Assembly (NCBI GenBank): GCA_965229885.1
Contig: CBDDJX010000002.1
Location: 558,001 to 622,000 of the forward strand
Source: DATLLJ01 sp965229885
GTDB taxonomy: Bacteria; Acidobacteriota; Vicinamibacteria; Vicinamibacterales; CAVVIG01
Length of the DNA: 64,000 bases
Reading direction: 5' to 3'
Every line of letters begins with the position of its first letter. Positions within the stretch are counted from its first letter, which is position 1. The notes beneath the pieces were generated by a model. It searched no databases, had not been told where the DNA came from, and worked only from the letters and a program-made list of their open reading frames with translations. Shown piece after piece: positions 44,813-53,367 of this stretch. The position numbers were made by a program, and so were the translations under genes.

Positions 44813-46009
44813 TCAGCCCGTGGGAAGGTCGTCCGTCCACAGCAGAGCATTCATTCGGTGCGCCGCCTCCGTCTGGAGGCTGGGGAGTACGTGCGCGTAG
44901 GTGTTCATGGTCAGGCTGATCTGCGAGTGGCCGAGGATCTCCATCACGACTCGGGGGCTCACGCCTTGCGCCAGCAGGAAGCTGGCGCACGAGTGCCGCA
45001 GGTCGTGAAACCGGAGCGGCGGCAGGCCAGCCGTCGCCAGGAGTTTTTTGAAATCTCGCGTGACGTTACCGCCGTCGAGCGGCTGCCCGTCCCGCGTGGT
45101 GAACACGAACCCGGTTTCGTGCCACTGGGGACCGGCCGCCAGCCGCCACTCACGCTGACGCGTCCGATGTGCGCGGAGCAGCGTGACGAGCTCTGCCGGG
45201 AGCGTGATCGTGCGTCGGCTCCGTGCAGTCTTCAGTTCGACGAGCCGGCGGGTCCCGTCGACCGTCTGGAGCGCGTGTCGTACGTGGAGCACGCCCTGAT
45301 CGAGGTCGACTCCATCCACCCACCGGAGTCCTAATGCCTCGCCTTGGCGCAGGCCACAACTGAGCGCCACCGCGATGAGCGGACACAGCCGATGGGTGGC
45401 AATCATGCCGAGAAAGTCGCGGGCCTGCTGCGGCGTGAACGGCTGGACCTCCTGTCGGATGACTCGCGGTGGGGTCACCAGCGCCGCGACATTGCGCGGG
45501 ACCATGCCCCAGCACGTCGCCTGATTGAGCGCTCGCCGGAGCACAGCGTGGATGTACTGGACCGTGCGCGGTGTCAGCGTCCGCGGGGACTCCTGGTCCT
45601 GATACGACTTGAGAATCCGTCCTCCTCGGTGCTGGTCATTGAGAAAGGTCTGCACCTGTTGGGGGGTCAGCTTCGCGAGCGGGTAGCGGCCCAGGCCGGG
45701 CTTCAGATGGAGATCGACCAACTGCTGGTAGCTGCGATACGTCTTGGGCCGGACAGACGGCTTAACCGAGTCCTCCAGCCACCGCGTGAGAAACGTGCCG
45801 ACCGTCTGTCGATCCGGGGCGACGGGCAGGCCGTGCTGATGATCGTGGAGTGCTTGGGTCAGCTGGGCGGCGACTGCGCCCCGGGTGGCACCGAAAAACT
45901 TCTTTCGGCGGCGGCGGCCGTTCCGGTAGCCGACCGAGATCGCGGCGACCCAGCGGCCGTCGGTCTGTTGTCGATAGATCGATCCCTCATTGCGTGCACG
46001 CTTGGCCAT
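44813..46009 (-). CDS. Site-specific tyrosine integrase of satellite-like island
   Basis: 398 residues. AP2-like N-terminal arm (EGSIYRQQTDGRWVAAISVGY), SAM-like core-binding domain (TVGTFLTRWLEDSVKPSVRP), catalytic domain complete: Arg in CGLRQGEALGLRW, H-x-x-R in FHDLRHSCAS, His in LGHSQISL, Tyr in NTYAHVLP. It ends about 120 bp from the tRNA-Thr att fragment, as expected for a functional integrase. 46010-46229 upstream is non-coding. Confidence 0.9.
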   Translation of the reverse strand: MAKRARNEGSIYRQQTDGRWVAAISVGYRNGRRRRKKFFGATRGAVAAQLTQALHDHQHGLPVAPDRQTVGTFLTRWLEDSVKPSVRPKTYRSYQQLVDLHLKPGLGRYPLAKLTPQQVQTFLNDQHRGGRILKSYQDQESPRTLTPRTVQYIHAVLRRALNQATCWGMVPRNVAALVTPPRVIRQEVQPFTPQQARDFLGMIATHRLCPLIAVALSCGLRQGEALGLRWVDGVDLDQGVLHVRHALQTVDGTRRLVELKTARSRRTITLPAELVTLLRAHRTRQREWRLAAGPQWHETGFVFTTRDGQPLDGGNVTRDFKKLLATAGLPPLRFHDLRHSCASFLLAQGVSPRVVMEILGHSQISLTMNTYAHVLPSLQTEAAHRMNALLWTDDLPTG

Positions 46010-46229
46010 GTGATCCTCCTGCGCTGCGATCCAGACGAAGTTGCCGTGCGAGTGCGGGTCTGCATCTCGCGCGACGCGTGTGAGTGGCTGGTCTCTTCAT
46101 CGTCTGTGGCGTCCGGGCGTCCTGCGCGTTCCCGATGGCCCGGTGTTTGCGCTCTGTGCGGTCGTCCGGTTGTGCTGCGATACGTCGCGTCGTCATCGGG
46201 CGCTTGGGCGTCGTGCCCGCACTGCGCCT

Positions 46230-47309
46230 TCATTGGCTCTTACGCCTTCTGCCGCGTGTCGCCGGGCGCTTCCGCCGCCGCCGGCTTTTGCTGGCCGCAC
46301 GTTTTCGGTACGTGCGCTTGTTCATCGTGTGGCGACATCTGAGCGAACAGTAGCGTGCCTGGTAGGCAGGCGAGACGAAGAGCCGGCGACAAGTCAGGCA
46401 TATCCTGGGCCGTTTCGCACCCGCCACGTCCTGTAAGGCCATCAGCACGAGCGACGTGAATAATGACGGGGACGCCCACCGTTGCACCATGCCGCCCGGC
46501 GTTTGCTGGAGATGCCACCGGACGGTCTCCACATATTCGTTGAGTGCGTGAATGGCCAGCGCGTAGTCGTCCACAGAACGTGTCGTGAGCCCAGGGACCG
46601 TCTCTCGGTCCTTCGCCAGCGTCGTCAGGGGTCCCTCAAGCAACGCCGCCGTTCTAATGAACTCCTCAATCGGTTCGCAGTAGAGGGCCCAAAACTTCTC
46701 CGACAGCGGCATCGGATAGCGATAGGACTCCCATTGATCGCGGGGGACCGACGGAAAGAACCGTGCCCAGGTCTCCCCGAACGGCTCGGAGACCATCTCG
46801 ACCGAGTCGTCGATGGGATGCAGCATGACCCCGGCCGCCTTGGACCGAGGTGATTTCCCCTCAACAATCGCATCTCTGCAGGTCTCCCACTGCCACCCCT
46901 GGGGATTCCGTCGGAACTGCATCTGAATCTGATCCGGATACCACCTCTCCTCCGTTCCGTTCCATTCTTGCGGGGTGACCCCCTCGTTTTCGGTCCAGGC
47001 CTGTAGGAAGACCTTCTCGATTCGTTGCAGCAGCACGCCGAGGAGCCCGTACTGTTGGCACCACGCCAACACGGCAGCTGCGGTGTCGGGGGGTACCGTC
47101 TCGTTGTTACCCGCATTCCATCCCCGCGGCACAAGGTTGGCCAGTGATGCGTAGGCAGTGTCCGCTCCCGGTGGGGGTTCACTCCACGGGTCGTACTCAG
47201 AGAGTGTGGCATCGGGTGCGGGGCGGATGTAGCCGTCCTTGAGCTCGTACCGAGTGAACTTCCACCATTGACCCACGAGTGGCTGAAGTGGTTGTCGTGT
47301 CCTATGCAT
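46230..47309 (-). CDS. Large protein with C-terminal zinc finger
   Basis: 359 residues from ATG 47309. The main part (PLVGQWWKFTRYELKDGYIR through ALQDVAGAKRP) is not recognised. The C-terminus has a four-Cys finger ICLTCRRLFVSP...YCSLRCR, like CGNR fingers, then a very basic tail (KRAASKSRRRRKRPATRGRR). Nucleic-acid binding is likely. Divergent from the Xis/AlpA gene with a dyad between them. Confidence 0.55.
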   Translation of the reverse strand: MHRTRQPLQPLVGQWWKFTRYELKDGYIRPAPDATLSEYDPWSEPPPGADTAYASLANLVPRGWNAGNNETVPPDTAAAVLAWCQQYGLLGVLLQRIEKVFLQAWTENEGVTPQEWNGTEERWYPDQIQMQFRRNPQGWQWETCRDAIVEGKSPRSKAAGVMLHPIDDSVEMVSEPFGETWARFFPSVPRDQWESYRYPMPLSEKFWALYCEPIEEFIRTAALLEGPLTTLAKDRETVPGLTTRSVDDYALAIHALNEYVETVRWHLQQTPGGMVQRWASPSLFTSLVLMALQDVAGAKRPRICLTCRRLFVSPAYQARYCSLRCRHTMNKRTYRKRAASKSRRRRKRPATRGRRRKSQ

Positions 47310-47317
47310 AGTCTTAT

Positions 47318-47331
47318 CTTGTTTAGACAAG
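47318..47331. promoter_or_regulatory. Operator-like dyad between divergent genes
   Basis: CTTGTTTAGACAAG, five-base arms around TTAG, in the 58-bp gap between the zinc-finger gene and the HTH regulator. Candidate autoregulatory site. Confidence 0.4.
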
Positions 47332-47367
47332 GGTATCACAGTACCGTTCGGCACGAAAGGACGTCGA

Positions 47368-47559
47368 ATGGACAGATTGTTACTCCGCCCCGCAGAAGCG
47401 GCCGAGGCGATCGGCATCGGCCGCAGCAAGGTGTACGAGTTGCTCGCGTCTGGCGACCTGCCGTCGATTCGGATCGGGGGGGTCATTCGCGTGCCAGTGA
47501 CCGCGTTGCATGCGTGGATCGAGGGCAAACTCGCCGAGGGCGGTGAGTGCACCCGATGA
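47368..47559 (+). CDS. Excisionase/AlpA-like HTH regulator
   Basis: 63 residues: MDRLLLRPAEAAEAIGIGRS then KVYELLASGDLPSIRIGG, VPVTALHAWIEGKL, the MerR-type HTH_17 of Xis/AlpA proteins. AAAGGA upstream. Its stop overlaps the primase start (ATGA), so they form an operon. Likely excisionase or regulator of the island. Confidence 0.85.
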   Translation: MDRLLLRPAEAAEAIGIGRSKVYELLASGDLPSIRIGGVIRVPVTALHAWIEGKLAEGGECTR

Positions 47560-49460
47560 TTCGCGATGATCGTGACACCTTGATCGAGCCCCTCGCCCAT
47601 CAGGAGGGTGTTCGCAAGACCTACAGAATTTGCGCCGATGACGACACCCTCGTGGCCCTGCATATTCGGATACAGTGTCCGGGCTCAAAAAAACGATTCG
47701 TGTGGCAGCAGCCGGATGGTTCGAGCGGCCTCAGCCGGTCTGTCTACGAGCTGCCGCTGTATGGTACGGAGCAACTCCCGGTCTCGAGTCCGGAAGGTTG
47801 GTGGTCGTCACCGAAGGTGAGAAGGCCGCCGACGCGCTCCGGAGGCGCGATATCCCCGCGGTCGGCACCGTCACGGGCGCCACTGGCTGCCCATCAGACG
47901 ATGTGCTCGCTACGCTCGACCGCTTCGCCGTCGCGGTGTGGCCAGATGCTGACACGCAGGGCCGCAAGCATGCCGCGAAGCTGCTTCATGGCCTCCTGCG
48001 CACCCCGCGAGGGGAAGGCCGAGGGCCTCTTCGAGGTCGATCTTGCGACCCTCGGGCTCACAGCGAAGGGCGCTGACGCCGACGACTGGCGCCCGTCCGA
48101 CGCCCTCGATGAGTTCTTTGGTGCTCTCCAACCCTACACCCCACCTTCGCCTCCGCTGCTAGACGTGCCCGCGCCGCCAGCCGAGAAACGAAAAGCCCCG
48201 ACTCGCACACTGGTGAAGGGCGGGAAGAACCGCAAAGGTCTCTTGAATGCGTTTGGCGTCATGGCGATTGATCTTCGCTACAACGAACGAGCCGCGCGCC
48301 TAGAGTTCCTGAAACAAGCCGAAGACTTCCCACGGTGGGCCAACAGCGACGACATGATCCGCGCTGGCCTCCGCGAGCGCATCAGCGAAGAATTCCTCTA
48401 CACCGCGAAGGAGGGCTCCGTCCCGCTCACCATCGGGAAAGAGCGGTTCGCGGATCTCATCGACGCCCTGCTCGACAGCCGGCGCGTCGACCCGTTCAAG
48501 GTGTGGCTCGACAACCTGCCGAAGTGGGACGGTGAAAAGCGGCTCGACACGTGGCTCTATGGCTGCTTCAAGATCGGCGACATCGACGCCGAGCTGCTGC
48601 GCTGGGCGTCGTATTCGGTGCTCATGGGCGCCGTCGCCCGGACCTACGAACCAGGCGAGAAGCATGACGAGATGGTGATTCTCGTCGGCCCGCAGGGCCT
48701 CGGGAAGTCAACGGTCTGGGCGTGGCTGCTGCCGCCCGGCGACCGGCGGCAATGGTTCTCGGACGCCCTCAAGTTTCATGCGGACGTGAAGGCCCAGGTC
48801 GAAGCCCTGCAAGGCCGGGTGATCGTCGAGGCGGCCGAAATGAGCGGGTCGACGCGCGCCGAGGTCGAATCGATCAAGGCGTTTCTCGCGCGCCAGGACG
48901 ACGGCGCCGTCCGGCTCACCTACCGCCGCGACCCGATTGACCTGCCACGCCGCTGCGTCATTGTCGGCTCGACGAACGACCCACGCTGTCTCCCGAACGA
49001 CCCCTCGGGCAACCGCCGCTTCGTGCCGGTCCCGGTGTCGGCCGGGAACCCGCGCGAGATCCGGAAGTTCATGAACCAATGGCGCGAGCAGTTGTGGGCC
49101 GAGGCCGTGTATCGGGTTCTCACGCTGAAAGAGCCGGCGTGGCTCCCCGACGAGCTGAAGGCGCAGCAGCTCGCGCACAACGAACAGTACCGGGCGAACG
49201 ACGAGATCGCCGAGGACACCGTCCAGGAGTGGTTGTTGAGCCACCCTGGCGAAGTCACCATCCGGCAGATCGCCGACGGGATCAAGTGGGACATGGGCGG
49301 GCGAAGCGCCTATCGCATCACGAACGTCCTGAAGCAACTCGGCTACACCTACTCACAAGTTCAGGTCCGGCAGGCCGACGGCAGCCGCCCCCGAGTCTGG
49401 TCTCCACCTAGCGACACGCTGCTCGACCAAGCCGTCCCGAAAGGAAACAGCAATGAGTAA
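47556..49460 (+). CDS. TOPRIM primase / VirE-type helicase, with two compensating frameshifts
   Basis: Open frame of 634 residues from ATG 47556. The C-terminal part is a virulence-associated-E helicase: Walker A VGPQGLGKSTVW (about residues 376-387), VIVEAAEMSGS (Walker B-like), VGSTNDPRCLPNDPSGNRRF (sensor). Between about 47785 and 48020 the proper protein is in another frame: VVVTEGEKAADALRRRDIPA and FAVAVWPDADTQGRKHA, the TOPRIM Glu and D-x-D motifs. Two indels therefore cancel, leaving an ORF whose primase domain is garbled. Ancestor: replication primase-helicase of a phage satellite or plasmid. Probably primase-defective unless the indels are sequencing errors. Confidence 0.8.
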   Translation: MIRDDRDTLIEPLAHQEGVRKTYRICADDDTLVALHIRIQCPGSKKRFVWQQPDGSSGLSRSVYELPLYGTEQLPVSSPEGWWSSPKVRRPPTRSGGAISPRSAPSRAPLAAHQTMCSLRSTASPSRCGQMLTRRAASMPRSCFMASCAPREGKAEGLFEVDLATLGLTAKGADADDWRPSDALDEFFGALQPYTPPSPPLLDVPAPPAEKRKAPTRTLVKGGKNRKGLLNAFGVMAIDLRYNERAARLEFLKQAEDFPRWANSDDMIRAGLRERISEEFLYTAKEGSVPLTIGKERFADLIDALLDSRRVDPFKVWLDNLPKWDGEKRLDTWLYGCFKIGDIDAELLRWASYSVLMGAVARTYEPGEKHDEMVILVGPQGLGKSTVWAWLLPPGDRRQWFSDALKFHADVKAQVEALQGRVIVEAAEMSGSTRAEVESIKAFLARQDDGAVRLTYRRDPIDLPRRCVIVGSTNDPRCLPNDPSGNRRFVPVPVSAGNPREIRKFMNQWREQLWAEAVYRVLTLKEPAWLPDELKAQQLAHNEQYRANDEIAEDTVQEWLLSHPGEVTIRQIADGIKWDMGGRSAYRITNVLKQLGYTYSQVQVRQADGSRPRVWSPPSDTLLDQAVPKGNSNE

Positions 49461-49650
49461 GTTCACGCGCGACCCGGAGATCGAGATCTTCGTGTCCGCG
49501 GCCGGCACGATGGCCTCGGCGACAGGGGCATCGGTGTATATCTTCAGATCCAGGGTGAACGGTGGATGGACACTCGGCCTCAAAGGGCTCGATGTCATCG
49601 CCCATGTAGCCAACCCGCCCTCGATCGTGGCATGGTGCGGAATATTGTGA
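49453..49650 (+). CDS. Hypothetical 65-aa protein
   Basis: ATG 49453 overlaps the primase stop. MSKFTRDPEIEIFVSAAGTM, then GWTLGLKGLDVIAHVANPP; no known motif. Operon position suggests an island accessory gene. Confidence 0.45.
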   Translation: MSKFTRDPEIEIFVSAAGTMASATGASVYIFRSRVNGGWTLGLKGLDVIAHVANPPSIVAWCGIL

Positions 49651-49696
49651 TCTACAACACGTACGATGAGGGGAGCCGGCCCAAGTCGAAGCCTGC

Positions 49697-49855
49697 ATGG
49701 CGTCCGAGGATGAGAGTGACGACGGGATCATCGGTCGACACCTGATGCGGATGTTGCGGGACGACCTTGTGCAACGGGCACGGTCGGAAGACATGCGGGT
49801 GCCGCGGCAGTGGGCGTTTCGGATCACCGACATCGACACACGGATCACGGCGTAA
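49697..49855 (+). CDS. Hypothetical 52-aa protein
   Basis: MASEDESDDGIIGRHLMRML then RDDLVQRARSEDMRVPRQWA; helical and charged. Starts at ATG 49697; stop is 4 nt before the next ATG. Short and without a clear ribosome site, so tentative. Confidence 0.35.
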   Translation: MASEDESDDGIIGRHLMRMLRDDLVQRARSEDMRVPRQWAFRITDIDTRITA

Positions 49856-49859
49856 GCCG

Positions 49860-50456
49860 ATGCGCCGAGTTCTCCAAACCCGCACCGGTGCTCCCCACGG
49901 CAACTGCACCGCCGCCTGCTACGCTTCGATTGTCGAGGTCCCGCTGTCGGAAGTGCCCGACCCGCGATGGCCGGATGACGTACCTTTGCAGGAAGGGCAA
50001 GACGAAACCCTGACGAAGCGCGGCCTTCAGTATGAGGTGTTTCAGGACTGGCTCGGCGGCTTCGGCCTGCGCTCGCTCCGGATCACGTGCAATGGCTCGC
50101 TGTTCATTCTTGGCTACGCCATCGGCATGGTTATCAACCCGAGGAGCATCCCGCACGCCGTCGTTTGCTACAACGGCAAGGTCGCCCAACCTGCTCCAGG
50201 ATTCCTACGACGCCGAGAGGGGCTCGACCTCGAAGTCTTCATTCTGCGCGACCCGGCGCTCGCGAAGCGGTGGTCGTTTCGAGCTAGCCGTTCCAGGAGG
50301 AGGAACGACGATGGACGTGAGTATGTCTTTTGCCGCGTTCGGATTTGGGATCTGGATCGGATGGAGGCTGCTCGACATCTTTACTGTTGCCCCTCGGGTG
50401 GCCAGATTCTTCATTCGCCTCGCCGTGTGTGCCTCAATGGCCCGTGTCTACGGTGA
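49860..50456 (+). CDS. Papain/C39-like cysteine peptidase-like protein
   Basis: From ATG 49860: VLQTRTGAPHGNCTAACYAS with the would-be catalytic Cys, EVPLSEVPDPRWPDD, and HAVVCYNGKVA with the would-be His. This is the small C39-like protein often coded in phages and islands. After about residue 140 the frame overlaps the next gene and looks unnatural (RASRSRRRNDDGRE), so a frameshift near 50190-50290 is likely and the true C-terminus uncertain. Confidence 0.5.
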   Translation: MRRVLQTRTGAPHGNCTAACYASIVEVPLSEVPDPRWPDDVPLQEGQDETLTKRGLQYEVFQDWLGGFGLRSLRITCNGSLFILGYAIGMVINPRSIPHAVVCYNGKVAQPAPGFLRRREGLDLEVFILRDPALAKRWSFRASRSRRRNDDGREYVFCRVRIWDLDRMEAARHLYCCPSGGQILHSPRRVCLNGPCLR

Positions 50457-50481
50457 GGTCGCCGCCTCCTCCTTGGACTAG
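50311..50481 (+). CDS. Small membrane protein
   Basis: 56 residues from ATG 50311 with a very strong ribosome site (GGAGGAGGAA). One hydrophobic helix (SFAAFGFGIWIGWRLLDIF), then an amphipathic basic part. Function unknown; last gene of the island operon. The strong ribosome site argues for this frame over the overlapping tail of the previous gene. Confidence 0.55.
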   Translation: MDVSMSFAAFGFGIWIGWRLLDIFTVAPRVARFFIRLAVCASMARVYGEVAASSLD

Positions 50482-51020
50482 TGCTTCTGCCAGCAGTCAT
50501 CGGACCGGCGGGCGCACCTCGCACAGAAATACTTCGACGCGTCCATCGGGCTGCGCCAACTCCCACTCTTGTAGAAGAGGGGCTTCCGACCGCAGCCTGC
50601 CTGCGCTCGTCCAGCCCCGCCGCTCGCCACGCTCGTCTTTCGCCATGCCCGCCAGTACGCCGCTTCGCCGCCGATGAACAAGGGCTATGATTTGCCCCCG
50701 GGAGGTCGATGTTGATCCCACACTTTCGCCCCGCTTCGTAACGCCTACTGTCACAGGCTGGCACAGCTTCCACTATAAAACCCTCTTTTCTCCTTTTGTC
50801 CTCCATAGGCTACACTTTTGCCACAAACTAGCCCCTTTTTAGGGGGTTACAGTACAAAAGCCTGGGCCACCCTGTGACATAAAAATAAGTCTAATATTAT
50901 TAATATGTTACAGTTGTCACACGCCACTTTTGGGCTGTAGTTCCTGATCCGGTAAATCTTTACGTGGAGGTAAAAGCCTGGGCTACCCTGGGCCACCCTG
51001 TGACAAATTTTTTCCCCAGT
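50482..51020. other. Non-coding AT-rich region with direct repeats, candidate origin
   Basis: No gene. A block AAAAGCCTGGGCCACCCTG plus TGACA at 50856-50879 recurs, with a 10-bp insertion, at 50972-51005. Between them is a strongly AT-rich stretch (about 50880-50910) and TGTTACAG/TGTCACA-type motifs. Iteron-like repeats next to an AT-rich segment downstream of a primase gene suggest a replication origin of the island; regulatory DNA is the alternative. Confidence 0.4.
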
Positions 51021-51996
51021 TTTGAGCCCATATTTTGCCCCGCCAGGAGACGAGAACCCTGAATTTAATTCGCGCCGGCCGATCGGTTACGGGCAGTTTT
51101 CGCTTTCGCCCCGCATTCAGCCGACTTTTGTCCGATCGTCGCCCAATAGTCGAGCGAATCTGCCAGTGTGCGCCGGTCGGCTGGACGTTCTGGGGTGCGA
51201 AGTCTCATGGGGTCGTCGAGTGTGGGAAGCGGGCTGAATGTCAGCGAAGAAAAAGCGATAAACGTGTTAGTGGAGGTATCCTCCGCCGTGATTCTCATAA
51301 TTACTAAGTATTTTTGCTTATACCTGCTTACATATACAATTATATACACAATTGCTAGGCCGGGTCGCCACCGAACCTCGGCCTGGGTGGTCTGGACGTT
51401 CGTGGTGAGCGGGCTCCATGGGGTCGTCGGGCTTGGTGAGTCGGGCAGCGGTCAAGCCCGCGGCCGTTCCTCACGTGCGCGAGGGCTCGGCTCTTCCGCT
51501 CACGATGACTCCCCGTGGGGGTCTTGACCGGGGCGGGATGGGGGTGGGCGGCCGAAGGCGCGCCCGTTCCGGCTGGACCCGTCGGATGTGCGCGGAGTCG
51601 AGGACAAGGCGCGGTCTGCGTCGAGGGTGCGCTCGACATCGCCGAGGCCAGGGTCACAGGCGTCCGCCCCAAGGCGCTGATTATGGAGCACGGGATTATC
51701 ACGGCGCAGGAGCGGGAGGGGATGGACCGGGTGCTGAAAAGCCGCCGCACTGACCTACGTGGCAGCCGCGGTGATTACGCTGTTGACGCTCCGGTACTTC
51801 CTCTGGCGGGCGGGCCTGCTTGGACGATGCTGTTTACAGAGGAAACCCTCCTCATACACAGTGGCAGTGGTCAGTGGCAGTGGTGTAGCGGTGGAGGCGT
51901 CGTCCACCATCTATCATGGGTCTACGTATTTCAATGGTGTCCAACCATGTTCATGTAACATACGTTAGGACAACCTGTTAATCACTGGCTGGCGTA
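51021..51996. other. Region without recognisable genes
   Basis: Several open frames exist but none has a known motif or a good start. An AT-rich island (51295-51355) contains CAATTATATACACAATTG, a small dyad. One frame (about 51640-51770) reads RPKALIMEHGIITAQEREGM, which may be a gene relic. Confidence 0.3.
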
Positions 51997-52026
51997 TTGA
52001 CGTGGTGCCACTACGTCCGGTATATT
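51997..52026 (+). promoter_or_regulatory. Sigma-70-type promoter of integrase
   Basis: TTGACG (51997-52002), 18-bp spacer, TATATT (52021-52026), about 53 bp before the integrase ATG at 52080. A second AT-rich box TATAAT lies at 52041. Confidence 0.45.
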
Positions 52027-52079
52027 CCTAAATTATTGTGTATAATTAATTGTATAGCGCAAAGCGCGAGAATCGATCG

Positions 52080-53270
52080 ATGATGGCACCGCCGCCGCGC
52101 CGCCTCGCGCACCGCTTGAGCGCCGCGTTTGTGCGGACCGCCGCGCCCGGGTTCTATTGCGACGGCCACGGGCTGAACTTGCGCGTGGATCCGTCCGGGG
52201 CGCGGCAGTGGGTGCAACGGCTGGTCATTCGGGGCCAGCCCCGGATGCTCGGGCTCGGCGGCTACCCGCTGGTGTCACTGGCCGAGGCGCGCAACGCGGC
52301 GTTCGCCAACCGCCAGCGGGCGCGGGCGGGCGGAGACCCGCGGGCTGAGAAGCGCCACGGCCAGGGCGCGCCCACGGTCGAGGAGGCCGCCGCCGAGGTG
52401 TTGGCGCAGCAGCGCCCCGGCTGGCGCAATGCCAAGCACGCGCGGGACTGGCCGCGCAGTCTGCGCGCCTATGCGTTCCCGCGCATCGGGGCGATGCCCG
52501 TGTCCGAGGTGACCGCGGCCGACGTGCTGGCCATCCTCACCCCGATCTGGCACGACAAGCCCGAGACCGCACGGCGGGTGCGGCAGCGGATCGGTGCCGT
52601 GATGAAGTGGGCGGTCGCCATGGGCTACCGGCCGGACAACCCGGCGGGCGATGCCCTCGGGCAAGCCCTCGGGCGGCAGCAGGCCGTCGTCCAGCACATG
52701 CGGGCGCTGCCCCACGGTGAAGTGGCAGACGCCCTCGCGACCGTGCGAGCCTCCCAGGCCTCGGTCACCACCAAGGATGCGTTCGAGTTCCTGGTGCTGA
52801 CGGCGGCGCGCTCCGGCGAAATGCGCCTGGCGACGTGGGACGAAATGGATCTGGACGCGGGCGTTTGGACCATCCCCGCCGCGCGCATGAAGGCGAAGCG
52901 GGATCATCGCGTCCCGCTCTCGGGGCGGGCGCTCGCGATCCTGCACGACGTACGGAGACTGAGCAATGGCAACGGCCTGGTGTTCCGCAGTCCGCGCGGG
53001 AAGCCACTCTCCAACATGACGCTATCGAAATTGATCAAGGAACACGGCATCGCCGCCGTGCCGCATGGGTTCCGGTCGAGCTTCCGGGACTGGGCCGCGG
53101 AACGGACAAACACACCCCGCGAAGTAGTCGAGGCCGCGCTTGCCCATACGGTACAAAACCCCACCGAGGCGGCCTACGCCCGCAGTGATCTCTTCGAGCG
53201 GCGGCGCCGCCTGATGGACGACTGGGCCGCGTACCTCAGTGGGGCACACGAGCACGTGATAGCGCCGTGA
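52080..53270 (+). CDS. P4-type tyrosine integrase
   Basis: About 396 residues from ATG 52080. DUF4102 N-terminal domain (AAFVRTAAPGFYCDGHGLNL), core-binding domain, catalytic domain with Arg in LTAARSGEMRLATW, H-x-x-R in HGFRSSFRDWAAE, His in LAHTVQNPTEAAYARSD with the Tyr. Intact homologue of the broken integrase at 16697-18068. Probably integrates the island on either side. Confidence 0.9.
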   Translation: MMAPPPRRLAHRLSAAFVRTAAPGFYCDGHGLNLRVDPSGARQWVQRLVIRGQPRMLGLGGYPLVSLAEARNAAFANRQRARAGGDPRAEKRHGQGAPTVEEAAAEVLAQQRPGWRNAKHARDWPRSLRAYAFPRIGAMPVSEVTAADVLAILTPIWHDKPETARRVRQRIGAVMKWAVAMGYRPDNPAGDALGQALGRQQAVVQHMRALPHGEVADALATVRASQASVTTKDAFEFLVLTAARSGEMRLATWDEMDLDAGVWTIPAARMKAKRDHRVPLSGRALAILHDVRRLSNGNGLVFRSPRGKPLSNMTLSKLIKEHGIAAVPHGFRSSFRDWAAERTNTPREVVEAALAHTVQNPTEAAYARSDLFERRRRLMDDWAAYLSGAHEHVIAP

Positions 53271-53367
53271 GGCCGAACAGGATGATCGTACTGAGCGTAC
53301 CGGCGCCGGTGGCATGGTGTGACGTCGTGGAGCTACGAGCCGAGCGTCGACGACGCGACGACTAGCA

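Noticed and set aside
50311..50456. C-terminal tail of the C39-like protein in its long frame
   Set aside because: The overlapping 56-aa frame has a much stronger ribosome site and a sensible membrane helix, so the tail is probably not natural.
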